Source: Cellulosilyticum sp. I15G10I2 (lineage in GTDB: Bacteria > Bacillota > Clostridia > Lachnospirales > Cellulosilyticaceae). From it: 64,000 bases of DNA. Of this stretch, positions 27,439 to 36,469 are shown one piece after another; the stretch's first letter is position 1; the number at the start of each line of letters is the position of its first letter. Both the position numbers and the translations under genes were made by a program. The stretch lies in the NCBI RefSeq assembly GCF_900095725.1, contig NZ_FMMP01000006.1:372001-436000 (forward strand). Direction: 5' to 3'. The notes under the pieces were generated by a model. The model made no database searches and was not told where the DNA came from. It saw only the letters and a program-made list of their open reading frames with translations.

Positions 27439-29028
27439 ATGATTACAGTTACAAATTTAAGTTTGCAATTTGGTGGAACGAAGCTATTTAATGATGTTAA
27501 TCTTAAATTTACGCCTGAGAATTGTTATGGTGTAATAGGTGCAAATGGAGCGGGGAAGTCTACCTTTTTAAGAATACTATCCGGAGAGCTAGAAAGCACC
27601 ACTGGCGAAGTATCAATTCCTAAGAAAATGAGAATGTCAGTTCTTAAGCAAGACCACTATCAATATGATGAATATGAAGTGTTGCAGACTGTTATAATGG
27701 GAAATGCAAGACTTTATGAAATAATGAAGGAAAAAGATGCCCTCTATGCTAAAGAAGATTTCACAGATGAAGATGGGGTAAAGGCGTCTGAACTTGAAGG
27801 GGAATTCGCAGAAATGAATGGTTGGGAAGCCGAATCAGAAGCTTCTCAGATTTTACAAGGGCTTGGTATTACTACAGATCTGCATTATTCCTTGATGAAA
27901 GATTTAAAAGGCGGGGATAAAGTAAAAGTGCTTCTTGCTCAGGCTTTGTTTGGTCGGCCAGACATATTGCTATTAGATGAGCCTACTAACCATTTAGATA
28001 TTCAATCTGTAAACTGGTTAGAAGATTTTTTATTTGACTTTCCTGGTACAGTTATTGTTGTATCGCATGATAGACACTTCCTTAATACTGTATGTACGCA
28101 TATCGTGGATATTGACTTCTCAAAAATTAGAATGTACGTAGGTAATTATGATTTTTGGTATGAAGCAAGCCAATTGATGCAGCAGCTTATGAAAGCGCAG
28201 AATAAGAAAAAAGAAGATCAAATGAAAGACCTACAAAGCTTTATTACAAGATTCTCAGCGAATAAATCTAAATCAAAACAGGCTACCTCACGTAAAAAGC
28301 TACTTGATAAAATTTCATTAGATGAAATGCCGGCTTCTACAAGAAGGTATCCGTTTGTTCAGTTTAAACAAGACAGAGAAGTAGGTAATGAAATTCTATC
28401 AGTTGAAGAATTAAGTAAAACCATCGATGGGGTAAAAGTACTTAATAATGTTAGTTTTCGTGTTAATAAAGAAGATAAGATTGTTTTTATTGGAGAGAAT
28501 GAGCTGGCTCAAACAACCTTGTTTAAGATTTTAATAGGTGAGATGGAACCAGATTCAGGAAGCTTTAAATGGGGCGTTACGACTTCTCAATCTTATTTTC
28601 CAAAAGACAATTCACAGTATTTTAACGAGTGTGAGTTAGATCTTATTAACTGGCTCAGACAATTTTCAGAGGAGCAATCAGAAAGCTATCTGCGTGGCTT
28701 TTTAGGCAGAATGCTTTTCTCAGGGGAAGATGCACTAAAACCAGCTAAGGTTTTATCTGGAGGAGAAAAAGTAAGGTGTATGCTTTCGCGCATGATGCTT
28801 AATGGTGCAAATGTTATTTTACTCGATCAGCCAACCAATCACTTAGACTTAGAATCTATTACAGCCTTAAATAATGGACTTATAGATTTTAAAGGCAATA
28901 TACTTTTTACATCCCATGACCATCAATTTATTCAAACCGTAGCCAATAGAATTATAGAACTTACAGATACGGGACTTATTGATAAAATGATGACTTATGA
29001 TGAATATCTGGAAATTAAAACAAAATAA
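27439..29028 (+). CDS. ABC-F ATPase (YbiT/YkpA-like), second site degenerate
   Basis: The 529-residue soluble protein has two nucleotide-binding domains and no membrane part. Domain 1 has Walker A GANGAGKST, signature LKGGDKVKVLL and Walker B LLLDEPTNHLD. Domain 2 has Walker A changed to GENELAQTT (no lysine), an intact signature LSGGEKVRCML, and Walker B LLDQPTNHLD with Gln in place of the catalytic Glu. The charged linker (about residues 245-305) is typical of ABC-F proteins. Such proteins bind the ribosome E-site or assist translation and some give antibiotic resistance. I recall related YkpA-type proteins with the same Gln, so this may be a family trait. Confidence 0.88.
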   Translation: MITVTNLSLQFGGTKLFNDVNLKFTPENCYGVIGANGAGKSTFLRILSGELESTTGEVSIPKKMRMSVLKQDHYQYDEYEVLQTVIMGNARLYEIMKEKDALYAKEDFTDEDGVKASELEGEFAEMNGWEAESEASQILQGLGITTDLHYSLMKDLKGGDKVKVLLAQALFGRPDILLLDEPTNHLDIQSVNWLEDFLFDFPGTVIVVSHDRHFLNTVCTHIVDIDFSKIRMYVGNYDFWYEASQLMQQLMKAQNKKKEDQMKDLQSFITRFSANKSKSKQATSRKKLLDKISLDEMPASTRRYPFVQFKQDREVGNEILSVEELSKTIDGVKVLNNVSFRVNKEDKIVFIGENELAQTTLFKILIGEMEPDSGSFKWGVTTSQSYFPKDNSQYFNECELDLINWLRQFSEEQSESYLRGFLGRMLFSGEDALKPAKVLSGGEKVRCMLSRMMLNGANVILLDQPTNHLDLESITALNNGLIDFKGNILFTSHDHQFIQTVANRIIELTDTGLIDKMMTYDEYLEIKTK

Positions 29029-29037
29029 TATTGTATA

Positions 29038-29084
29038 AACTCTTATCAAAAAGCAAATGTTGCATACTTTGGTAAGAGTTTTTT
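29038..29084 (+). terminator. Terminator after the YbiT-like ABC-F gene
   Basis: A 13-bp stem with one G-U pair (29038-29050 with 29068-29080) is followed by TTTT. Confidence 0.85.
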
Positions 29085-29180
29085 ATATTTAAAAGATGAA
29101 AGGATACATTAAGTATGTTATGATAAGTAGGAAACTTGTAAAACGAAGTTTATAAAAATAATGGGAGAATAACATTCAAA

Positions 29181-30008
29181 ATGCATAATTTCAAAGTAGA
29201 AGAACATTTATCCAGAATGGGTTTAATATTAAAACTGTTTTCTCATGACTTAATACAAGAAAAAGTGATCCATCACAAAGATATAAAATATGGTAAAAAT
29301 AAAAGGCAATACTACAGGCTTTATCAGGGGAATAACTCTAAGCTTCCGCTTATATTTTTTGTCCACGGCGGTGGATGGTGGCATGGCAGCCCAAAACTTG
29401 TAAGAGCAGTAGGGAAATTTTTTTATAAGCAAGGGTATACAGTAGTGCTTCCAGCATATAGGCTGGTTCCAAGGTATACTTATCCAAAGCAAGCTGAAGA
29501 TGTGATATGTGCATTTTCGCATGTAATGAAAACTTTTATGGATAAAGATTATAATCATCAAGTAGTGGTAATTGGTTTTTCGGCAGGAGGAGAACTTGGG
29601 GCACATTTAGTCTTTGATGCTAAGATGCATCATAAATATGGCATAAGTGACCAGGTATTTAAATGTTTTATTTCACTTGCGGGCGTGCTGGATTTTGCAA
29701 AGTGTAAATCTTCTTATGCTAAGCATTTAATTAAAAATTATGTAGGTAAAAAATATAATAAGGATGTAGTAAATCCTAAGGGGCTCATTCGAAAAGAAGT
29801 TAGAACGCCTGTGATGTGCATGCATGGCAGTAAAGACAAGCTTATTGATATTCAAAATGCAATAAGTTTTTCTGAAGCAGTAAATAGACATGGAGGAACT
29901 GCAAAAGTTCAGATGTTAAAAGGATATAATCATTCTGATATGATGGGACTAATCGTAGGTAAAGGCAGAAAAGAGACACATATACTACTAGACTTCATCA
30001 AACAATAA
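29181..30008 (+). CDS. Alpha/beta hydrolase (HSL-type esterase)
   Basis: The 275-residue product has the oxyanion motif HGGGW (FVHGGGWWHGSP), the nucleophile elbow GFSAGGE, and the likely acid and histidine in HGSKDKLID and GYNHSDM. These are marks of hormone-sensitive-lipase-like carboxylesterases. There is no signal peptide. It lies 13 bases before the acyltransferase gene, so both are probably cotranscribed; an acetyl-esterase plus O-acyltransferase pair would fit, but this is inference. The RBS GGGAG is somewhat far from the ATG. Confidence 0.85.
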   Translation: MHNFKVEEHLSRMGLILKLFSHDLIQEKVIHHKDIKYGKNKRQYYRLYQGNNSKLPLIFFVHGGGWWHGSPKLVRAVGKFFYKQGYTVVLPAYRLVPRYTYPKQAEDVICAFSHVMKTFMDKDYNHQVVVIGFSAGGELGAHLVFDAKMHHKYGISDQVFKCFISLAGVLDFAKCKSSYAKHLIKNYVGKKYNKDVVNPKGLIRKEVRTPVMCMHGSKDKLIDIQNAISFSEAVNRHGGTAKVQMLKGYNHSDMMGLIVGKGRKETHILLDFIKQ

Positions 30009-30021
30009 GGGGAGACTTATA

Positions 30022-31092
30022 ATGGAGCAAATACAAAGAAATTATTTAATTGACAATCTAAAAGGATTACTTATCTTTTTTGTTGTGTTTGGACACGTTA
30101 TTGAATACTATATACAGGGTAATTCTTTTTTTATGGGAGTATATCTTTTTATCTATTTATTTCATATGCCTCTTTTTGTTTTCATTTCGGGATATCTTTC
30201 AAAAAACATTGATAAGTGCAGAAAAGGTGCAATTAAAAATCTTCTAATTCCCTATATCGTTTTTAATATTATCTGGTATGCACTAGCCTATATTGCAACG
30301 GGAGATATTATGCTACTTATTATTTATCCAGGATGGACACTTTGGTATTTAATTAGTTTGTTCTTTTGGAGAGTGATGCTGAAATATCTTATTCGTATAA
30401 AGTATATTTTGCCTATAAGTATTATATGTGGACTGCTTATTGGCGTAATGCCAAGAGGAGGGGTCATATTATCTTTATCGAGAACGGTTACATTTTTGCC
30501 TTTCTTTTTAATAGGTTATTATACAAATGAGGCTAGGCTTAACAAGGTTTCTAAGATCAGTAAAAGGTTATCAGTTGCTGGGATTGCTGTAGCCGTTATT
30601 GCAGCATTTTATCTTAGTAATAACAATTTATTAGACTATAATTTTTTATACCATTCTCAATCCTATATTTATAGTGGGCTTACAATTAATGAAGGTATGC
30701 TGTTTAGAGCTGTGCTTTATATAGGGGCTTCGCTGTTAAGTATCTGTGTCTTAAATTTGCTGCCTAGGAAAAAAGTCTTTTTTACCAATATAGGACAACA
30801 AACTATGAATATTTATTTATTCCACCCCTATCTTATAATTGCGGTATATGCTATTATTCATGTTCTTAAATTGTTAAGCTTTAATACTCTGGGCTATTTT
30901 ATGATGATTTTAAGTCCTATTATAATCATTTATTTGCTTTCACGTAAAATGACAGATAAACTTTATAACGGATTATTTAATAATATTAACAAGGTAGTCT
31001 ATCATCATAAGATTTGGGAACCTTGTAAAAAGCAATATACTTATGTAAGACCGAAAATTATATTTATTAGACGTAAAATATTAGGTTTTTAA
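30022..31092 (+). CDS. Acyltransferase 3 family membrane protein
   Basis: The 356-residue product has about ten membrane segments and the AT3 start IDNLKGLLIFFVVFGHVIE, with the conserved histidine, followed by LFHMPLFVFISGYLSK. These features define the OafA/NodX acyltransferase 3 family. Members transfer acetyl or other acyl groups to sugars or peptidoglycan at the membrane. The gene follows the esterase gene closely with its own GGGGAG site. The target is unknown. Confidence 0.88.
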   Translation: MEQIQRNYLIDNLKGLLIFFVVFGHVIEYYIQGNSFFMGVYLFIYLFHMPLFVFISGYLSKNIDKCRKGAIKNLLIPYIVFNIIWYALAYIATGDIMLLIIYPGWTLWYLISLFFWRVMLKYLIRIKYILPISIICGLLIGVMPRGGVILSLSRTVTFLPFFLIGYYTNEARLNKVSKISKRLSVAGIAVAVIAAFYLSNNNLLDYNFLYHSQSYIYSGLTINEGMLFRAVLYIGASLLSICVLNLLPRKKVFFTNIGQQTMNIYLFHPYLIIAVYAIIHVLKLLSFNTLGYFMMILSPIIIIYLLSRKMTDKLYNGLFNNINKVVYHHKIWEPCKKQYTYVRPKIIFIRRKILGF

Positions 31093-31414
31093 GCATGTAA
31101 AATAAAAATTAATTTTAAGTACAAACAACTCCTCTAAAATAGCAGAGGAGTTGTTTGCGCTTGGGTAAGGGTGTTTTCAGCTGTTAAGTAATTAAACAAA
31201 TAAGCTGAGAGTGTAAGATGTTTCTTAAAAATGATGGATGTATTATATGATGTTTTGGGTGCCATACCATCTTAAAATTAAATCTAAGATGTATTTATAG
31301 TATTACCTCGTTTCTATATTTTATACCATCTGAATCCTATATTTATTTTGTATATATGCTATAATTATTTATGAAACAATAGTTAATTGATCAGAAGATA
31401 GAGGGAGTTAACCT
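31093..31414. other. 322-bp intergenic stretch, no gene seen
   Basis: Apart from the hairpin at 31123-31156 and an extended -10 promoter (TGCTATAAT, TATAAT at 31360-31365) for the small gene at 31415, I see nothing convincing. It is AT-rich and has no open frame with an RBS. Confidence 0.5.
31123..31156 (+). terminator. Hairpin after the acyltransferase gene
   Basis: A perfect 13-bp stem (AAACAACTCCTCT / AGAGGAGTTGTTT) lies 30 bases behind the stop. The stem ends in TTT but no longer U-tract follows. It is a likely terminator. Confidence 0.7.
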
Positions 31415-31579
31415 ATGGAAAACTATTTTTATAAGTGTGAATTGTGTGGATTCGTTCATTTAGTACCAGCATACTGGGTAGCTTTTAACCCAGATTCAGA
31501 GGTGGAGCTAATACATATTAATATGAAAACAGGGGAAGAATGTATAAATAGTAGGCTATTATTAGATGAGAAGATTTAG
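31415..31579 (+). CDS. 54-residue CxxC protein, function unknown
   Basis: The ATG at 31415 has GAGGGAG about six bases upstream and an extended -10 promoter (TGCTATAAT) about 50 bases before it. The product begins MENYFYKCELCGFVHLVPAY, continues with an acidic middle and has a third cysteine at residue 43. One CxxC plus one cysteine could bind a metal or form a rubredoxin-like knuckle. The good RBS, promoter and amino-acid composition support a real gene. I do not recognise the family. Confidence 0.65.
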   Translation: MENYFYKCELCGFVHLVPAYWVAFNPDSEVELIHINMKTGEECINSRLLLDEKI

Positions 31580-31671
31580 TTAGATGTATAAAAACTTATA
31601 AAGCGTAATATAATTTAATGATTGCTTAATCTACAAAGATAATTTGGAGTAAACAAGACTGGAGAAATAAA

Positions 31672-32271
31672 ATGCTTTGGAGTAAAGGAATTATTTATAG
31701 TATACGATTTATTTTTATTGTAAATACAATTTATTTAGTGTTCAATCTGCAGTTTCTTTTGGTCGGACTATTAATTGGAAGTTTATTACTTACTTTTATA
31801 CCAGAAATTTTTACAAAGATTTCTAATGTTAAAATAACAATGACGGGAAGAGTAGTCTATACCGTGTTTATATTTGGAACACAATGGCTAGGTACTTATT
31901 TAAGGCTTTATGACTCACTTATATGGTGGGATATTATGCTGCACTTTTCGTCAGGTATATTACTTGGTTATGTAGGGCTACTTATACTCCTCTGGATAGA
32001 TAAAGAAGGCGTCGTAGAAAAAAATATCAGATTCAGAGTAATTATCCTTTTTTCATTTTTAGTATCTGTTTCAGGTGCGGTTTTTTGGGAGATAATGGAA
32101 TTTCTAGCCGACACCATTTTCGGCAGCAATACGCAGCTTGGTAGCTTGCAAGACACAATGGAAGACATGGTTTTTGGAACTCTTGGAGCTATACTATTTG
32201 TAATTTATATGTATTTAGCCTCACATAAAAAGAAAAAAACAGTACTTGAGCGTTTAATTGAAATTAATTGA
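31672..32271 (+). CDS. Polytopic membrane protein, YjdF (DUF2238)-like
   Basis: The 199-residue product has five or six membrane segments. Conserved-looking elements are WWDIMLHFSSGILLGY in the middle and FWEIMEFLADTIFG, then LQDTMEDMVFGTLGA toward the C-terminus. The pattern of H-x-x-S-G, W-E-x-x-E-F and D-T-x-x-D-M resembles YjdF/DUF2238 proteins. No function is established for that family. The gene is monocistronic, with a strong terminator directly behind it. Confidence 0.7.
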   Translation: MLWSKGIIYSIRFIFIVNTIYLVFNLQFLLVGLLIGSLLLTFIPEIFTKISNVKITMTGRVVYTVFIFGTQWLGTYLRLYDSLIWWDIMLHFSSGILLGYVGLLILLWIDKEGVVEKNIRFRVIILFSFLVSVSGAVFWEIMEFLADTIFGSNTQLGSLQDTMEDMVFGTLGAILFVIYMYLASHKKKKTVLERLIEIN

Positions 32272-32277
32272 GTTGAT

Positions 32278-32308
32278 AAAAAGGATGAGTAAATAACTCA
32301 TCCTTTTT
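32278..32308 (+). terminator. Terminator after the YjdF-like gene
   Basis: A perfect 13-bp stem (AAAAAGGATGAGT / ACTCATCCTTTTT) ends in a T-run. Confidence 0.92.
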
Positions 32309-32385
32309 ATATTATGCTTTTAAAGTGTAAGAAATATTGGTATAGTAATAATAAAGTTTATAATGAGTTAATTTGTTATACCTAT

Positions 32386-32499
32386 AGAGAAACAACATAT
32401 AAGCCCCCGTTATTCATTAGTATAGTGTTGTTTCTCAGAATGATTTCACATCACATATTATTGTGAATAACTAACATTTAAAGATGTGAAATCTATAAT
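32386..32499. repeat. Structured intergenic repeat, copy B
   Basis: This copy matches 6988-7100. Both stems are perfect here: GAGAAACAAC / GTTGTTTCTC (32387-32396 with 32427-32436) and GATTTCACATC / GATGTGAAATC (32442-32452 with 32483-32493), with a small inner CACA/TGTG hairpin. It ends in TATAAT at 32494-32499, immediately before the RBS of the gene at 32515. If that TATAAT were a -10 box, the start of transcription would fall in the RBS, so in this copy it is more likely part of a transcribed leader. Confidence 0.75.
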
Positions 32500-32514
32500 A
32501 TGAGGAGATAGAAA

Positions 32515-32832
32515 ATGGAAATTTTTAATATAGACCTAGTAACTAACTTAGAAGTAAGAACTATTCAAAGAGGTGAAGATATAGATTTATTTATACAGAC
32601 ATTAGGCATTCCAATTCATTTAGAAATACAAGATAGCAGCTACTCAAGAATTCAGTTTCCACAAGTTAGAGCTGTACTTATTAGAATGTCTCCGACAAAC
32701 AGTGCTATAACCTGTCATATTCTAAGAGATATTGATTTGTTTTCAAGTTTTGCAAACTTTGAAGTTCATAAGCCGCTTAAAGAGATAGTTCTGTATAAGC
32801 AAGACAGTTATATCGATCTAAAATTTAACTAG
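32515..32832 (+). CDS. 105-residue protein of unknown function
   Basis: The product is soluble, mixed alpha/beta, with no cysteine-rich or membrane segment. It begins MEIFNIDLVTNLEVRTIQRG and ends in a beta-rich tail, YKQDSYIDLKFN. The RBS (GAGGAGATAGAAA) is good. It lies directly behind repeat copy B and 13 bases before the Uup-like ABC-F gene, so it may be cotranscribed with it. I do not recognise the family. Confidence 0.6.
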   Translation: MEIFNIDLVTNLEVRTIQRGEDIDLFIQTLGIPIHLEIQDSSYSRIQFPQVRAVLIRMSPTNSAITCHILRDIDLFSSFANFEVHKPLKEIVLYKQDSYIDLKFN

Positions 32833-32845
32833 AAAGGAATTGTGT

Positions 32846-34762
32846 ATGATTTTATTGTCTGCGAACCACATAAAAAAAGTGTATGGAGAAAAAGTGCTTT
32901 TTGAAGATCTTTCAATAAGTATTGATGACTCAGAAAAAATTGGTATCATTGGTATTAATGGAACGGGTAAAAGTAGTTTGTTAAAAATATTAGCAGGAAA
33001 AGAAAGTGCGGACCATGGAGAGGTTATAACTTCTAATGAATTAGTGATAGAGTATTTGCCTCAAAATCCTATTTTTGATGAAAAGTCAACAGTGATTGAA
33101 CAAATTTTTAAAGGGGAGTCGCCCTTTATGAAAGTTTTAAGAGACTATGAAAGTACGGTAGGAGAAGTTGAACTATATCCCAATAATCATGAGTTGCAGC
33201 AGAAACTTATAAAGCTTAGCGCACAAATGGATGCAGTGGAGGCGTGGCAGCTAGAAAGTGAAGCAAAGGCCATCTTGATGAAACTTGGTATTACAGAAGT
33301 TAATCAAAATGTAATTGAGTTATCAGGAGGACAAAGGAAAAAAATTGCATTAGCAGGTGCACTTATAAGACCATGCAATTTACTGATATTAGATGAACCA
33401 ACCAATCATTTAGATAATAATACGATTGATTACTTAGAAGAACTTATAAAGGCTAAGAAGTGTGCAGTTGTTATGGTTACCCATGATAGGTATTTTTTAG
33501 ACAGAATTGCCAATAGAATTATAGAACTTGATCAAGGCACGCTTTATAAATATGAGGGAAACTACGAGACCTTTGTTGCGCTAAAGGCACAAAGAGAAGA
33601 AATAGAAGAGAGAATGAAAGAGAAGGATTTATCTTCTTATAAGAAAGAATTAGAGTGGATGAGAAAGGGGGTTGAAGCTAGAAGAACCAAGCAAAAAGCG
33701 AGACAGGATAGATTTTATGAACTTGAAAAAAGTCTAGAAGGTAATAGCAGACAGAATTTGGATATTGCTCTTGGTACTAGCAGACTTGGTAAAAAGATTA
33801 TTCATTTGGATGAAATCACGAAATCTTTTAAAGATCATCTTATCATTGAAGATTTTACGTATACTGTGTTAAAGGAAGACCGCATTGGTATTATTGGAGA
33901 TAATGGAGCGGGTAAATCTACTTTGCTCAACCTTATTACTGGCAAGATAGCCTGCGATAAAGGGGTGTTGGAAGTGGGCGAAACTGTAAAGATTGGATAC
34001 TACACCCAGGAAAATAAAGAGATGGACCTCTCAATTAAAGTTATTGATTATATTAAAGACAAAGCAGAGTATATTAAACTTGCTGATGGCAGTACGCTTT
34101 CTGCTAGTAAAATGTTGGAGAGATTTCTTTTTCCTTCCTCTATGCAATATACAACAATTAATAAATTATCAGGGGGAGAGCGTAGGAGACTTTATTTATT
34201 AGGTGTTATTATGCAAGATATTAATGTCCTTTTATTGGATGAGCCGACTAATGATCTAGATATTTATACGCTGCAGGTGCTAGAAGCATATATTGATGAG
34301 TTTAATGGACCAGTTATTTCCGTATCTCATGATAGGTATTTTTTAGATCGTGTTGCAGAGAAGATTTTTGTATGTGAAGGCAATGGTAAAATAACTTCTT
34401 ATCCAGGCAATTATTCAGATTATCATCTTAAAAGACAAGAAGAAAATAAATTTAAACAAGATTGTCTTAAAGAAGCTAAAACTTTTCAAAATGAAAACAG
34501 GACTACTAAGCCTCAGATGATTCCGCCTAAACTAAAGTTTACTTATAATGAAAAGTTAGAATATGAAAAGATTGATGAGGAGATAGAGAGGCTTGAAGCT
34601 ATGCTTAAAAAAATAGAAGATGAGATACTTGAAAATGTAACCAATTTTAGTAAGCTTCAGGATCTTACTAGCCAAAAGCAAGAGGTGGAGGATCAGATTG
34701 CTTATAAATTAAATCGATGGGAATATCTAAATGAATTAGCCCAGAGAATAAATGATCAATAA
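32846..34762 (+). CDS. ABC-F ATPase, Uup/YfmR type
   Basis: The roughly 638-residue product has two complete nucleotide-binding domains: Walker A GINGTGKSS and GDNGAGKST, signatures LSGGQRKKI and LSGGERRRL, and Walker B LLILDEPTNHLD and VLLLDEPTNDLD. A C-terminal coiled-coil (about residues 560-635) is the mark of the Uup branch, which aids ribosomes and DNA-junction handling. The start is at 32846 because AAAGGAATTGTGT lies in front; a TTG at 32840 overlaps that region. Both ATP sites look active, unlike the other ABC-F protein in this window. Confidence 0.92.
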   Translation: MILLSANHIKKVYGEKVLFEDLSISIDDSEKIGIIGINGTGKSSLLKILAGKESADHGEVITSNELVIEYLPQNPIFDEKSTVIEQIFKGESPFMKVLRDYESTVGEVELYPNNHELQQKLIKLSAQMDAVEAWQLESEAKAILMKLGITEVNQNVIELSGGQRKKIALAGALIRPCNLLILDEPTNHLDNNTIDYLEELIKAKKCAVVMVTHDRYFLDRIANRIIELDQGTLYKYEGNYETFVALKAQREEIEERMKEKDLSSYKKELEWMRKGVEARRTKQKARQDRFYELEKSLEGNSRQNLDIALGTSRLGKKIIHLDEITKSFKDHLIIEDFTYTVLKEDRIGIIGDNGAGKSTLLNLITGKIACDKGVLEVGETVKIGYYTQENKEMDLSIKVIDYIKDKAEYIKLADGSTLSASKMLERFLFPSSMQYTTINKLSGGERRRLYLLGVIMQDINVLLLDEPTNDLDIYTLQVLEAYIDEFNGPVISVSHDRYFLDRVAEKIFVCEGNGKITSYPGNYSDYHLKRQEENKFKQDCLKEAKTFQNENRTTKPQMIPPKLKFTYNEKLEYEKIDEEIERLEAMLKKIEDEILENVTNFSKLQDLTSQKQEVEDQIAYKLNRWEYLNELAQRINDQ

Positions 34763-34793
34763 TAAAAGCCTCTAAAATTTAAAATAAAGTTTT

Positions 34794-34836
34794 AAAAGGT
34801 GAAGACAAGCGCTCTTAGCACTTGTCTTCACCTTTT
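34794..34836. terminator. Bidirectional terminator between Uup-like and symporter genes
   Basis: A perfect 16-bp stem (AAAAGGTGAAGACAAG at 34794-34809 with its complement at 34821-34836) is flanked by A- and T-rich ends between convergent genes. Confidence 0.92.
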
Positions 34837-36201
34837 TTAAGATTCTGCGCCAAGTAATAAAGCAATCATTAAAATAACAATAACTGGTGGAATCACCCAC
34901 TTAAGTAGAAGATTAAAGTAATGATCAAGCTTAGTAGAGGAAGCTGCGCCTATTTCGAGCTCTTTGTTAAGACGCGTAGTTTGCCATACCCAACCAGCTA
35001 TAATTGCAGTTAAAACAGCAACAAGGGGAATGGTTATATTATTGGTTAGATAATCAAGCCAACTAAAAATAGTCCTGCCTCCCACAGTTATATAAGATAG
35101 AGGGCCTTCGCCTGCAATATTGACAGCGCCTCCAAGTGTCGTGGCTATAACAACCATCCACGTAGATGTTTTTCTGCTCCAATTTCTTTTTTCAATGACA
35201 TAAGTAATAAGTATTTCAAGCATAGATACCATAGACGTAATGGCTGCTACAATTACTAACAGAAAAAACAGAAGGCTAAACCATCTGCCACCAGGCATTT
35301 TAAGAAAGACTTGAGGTAAAGATATAAAAATTAGTGAGGGGCCTGCAGTTGGCTCTAGATTATAAGTAAATACCGCAGGAAAAATAAGAAGTCCTGAAAA
35401 TAAAGCAATAATAGTATCTGCAAGTGTTACTTGGCGTGCTATTTGACGTATGTTTTCTGTTTTAGCAATATAGCTTCCATAGGTAATAAGTGCTCCCATG
35501 CCTAAACTTAATGAAAAAAAGGCCTGCCCGATTGCACCAATAATAACTTGTGGCGTAACAAGACGAAAATCGGGCCTAAATAAAAAGTGCATAGACTTAC
35601 TAAATCCAGGCAGCGTTGCAGAATAACCTATCAGAAAAATAAACAGTACAAAAAGTACAGGCATCATAATTTTAGAGTACTTTTCTACCCCCTCTTTAAT
35701 GCCCATAGAATTAATGAGTGCAGTCATATAAATAGCAATCATAGAAAAGATAAGAGGAATGCTCATAGAAGAGCTCATGTGTGAAAATATTGCTTTAAAG
35801 TGCATTACACTGTCTGTTGCAGAAGATAAATTATAAAGCGTCCCAGTAAGGGAGTGGTAAAAATAGTAGATGACCCAGCCTGTGATCATCATATAAAATG
35901 TAGAAATAAGAAAAACTGTAAGAACAGCTATAAACCCAACGATGTTCCAAGTCTTTTTATTACCTATAATACCGAATGTGTCCACGGCATTTGTTTTAGC
36001 TCTGCGCCCCATAGCGAATTCGGTATAGACAAGAGGATATCCCATTAATATAATGGCAATTAAATAAATAATAATGAAAGCACTTCCACCGTTTTTACCG
36101 GCCATATATGGGAATTTCCATATGTTCCCAAGTCCGATAGCGGAACCCGCTGAAGCGGCAACAATGCCTATTTTAGAAGAAAATGTATCACGATTTTTCA
36201 T
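34837..36201 (-). CDS. Sodium-dependent transporter, NSS family
   Basis: The 454-residue product has 11-12 membrane segments and begins with the NSS signature SKIGIVAASAGSAIGLGNIW followed by KFPYMAGKNGGSAF. This region holds the sodium and substrate sites of the LeuT-type fold. Bacterial members co-transport amino acids or other amines with sodium. It starts at the ATG at 36201 with GAAGGTTTCAA upstream. It is divergent from the S1-domain gene, with a large palindrome (36329-36366) between. The substrate is unknown. Confidence 0.92.
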   Translation of the reverse strand: MKNRDTFSSKIGIVAASAGSAIGLGNIWKFPYMAGKNGGSAFIIIYLIAIILMGYPLVYTEFAMGRRAKTNAVDTFGIIGNKKTWNIVGFIAVLTVFLISTFYMMITGWVIYYFYHSLTGTLYNLSSATDSVMHFKAIFSHMSSSMSIPLIFSMIAIYMTALINSMGIKEGVEKYSKIMMPVLFVLFIFLIGYSATLPGFSKSMHFLFRPDFRLVTPQVIIGAIGQAFFSLSLGMGALITYGSYIAKTENIRQIARQVTLADTIIALFSGLLIFPAVFTYNLEPTAGPSLIFISLPQVFLKMPGGRWFSLLFFLLVIVAAITSMVSMLEILITYVIEKRNWSRKTSTWMVVIATTLGGAVNIAGEGPLSYITVGGRTIFSWLDYLTNNITIPLVAVLTAIIAGWVWQTTRLNKELEIGAASSTKLDHYFNLLLKWVIPPVIVILMIALLLGAES

Positions 36202-36328
36202 TTGAAACCTTCTTTCTTTAAATGATGTATTTAATTTACAATATAATAAGGATAAAGATTTTAAGTCTAAGCAATACTAATCATAGCGGATGGACTTGTT
36301 TATTATATGTATATTTAAGCATTAATAC

Positions 36329-36366
36329 AATTTAATACCAATATTTCAAAATATTGGTATTAAATT
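36329..36366. repeat. Near-perfect 38-bp palindrome in a divergent intergenic region
   Basis: The left arm AATTTAATACCAATATTT (36329-36346) and right arm AAATATTGGTATTAAATT (36349-36366) are exact inverted repeats around a central CA. It lies between divergent genes, so it is not an obvious terminator. It has no T-run in either direction, and the ends are not flanked by a visible duplication. It may be an operator of a dimeric regulator or a cruciform-forming element. Confidence 0.7.
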
Positions 36367-36469
36367 TAGAAAATTATCTTACAAAACTTTTAAATATTAC
36401 TATATTTTTAGGATTAGAATGTGTATAATAATAAGGGTATATTTAGAGATAATAAGGAGGAGCAGTAGA

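Noticed and set aside
36329-36366. The 38-bp palindrome as a rho-independent terminator
   Set aside because: It lies between divergent gene starts, and neither strand has a T-run after the stem.
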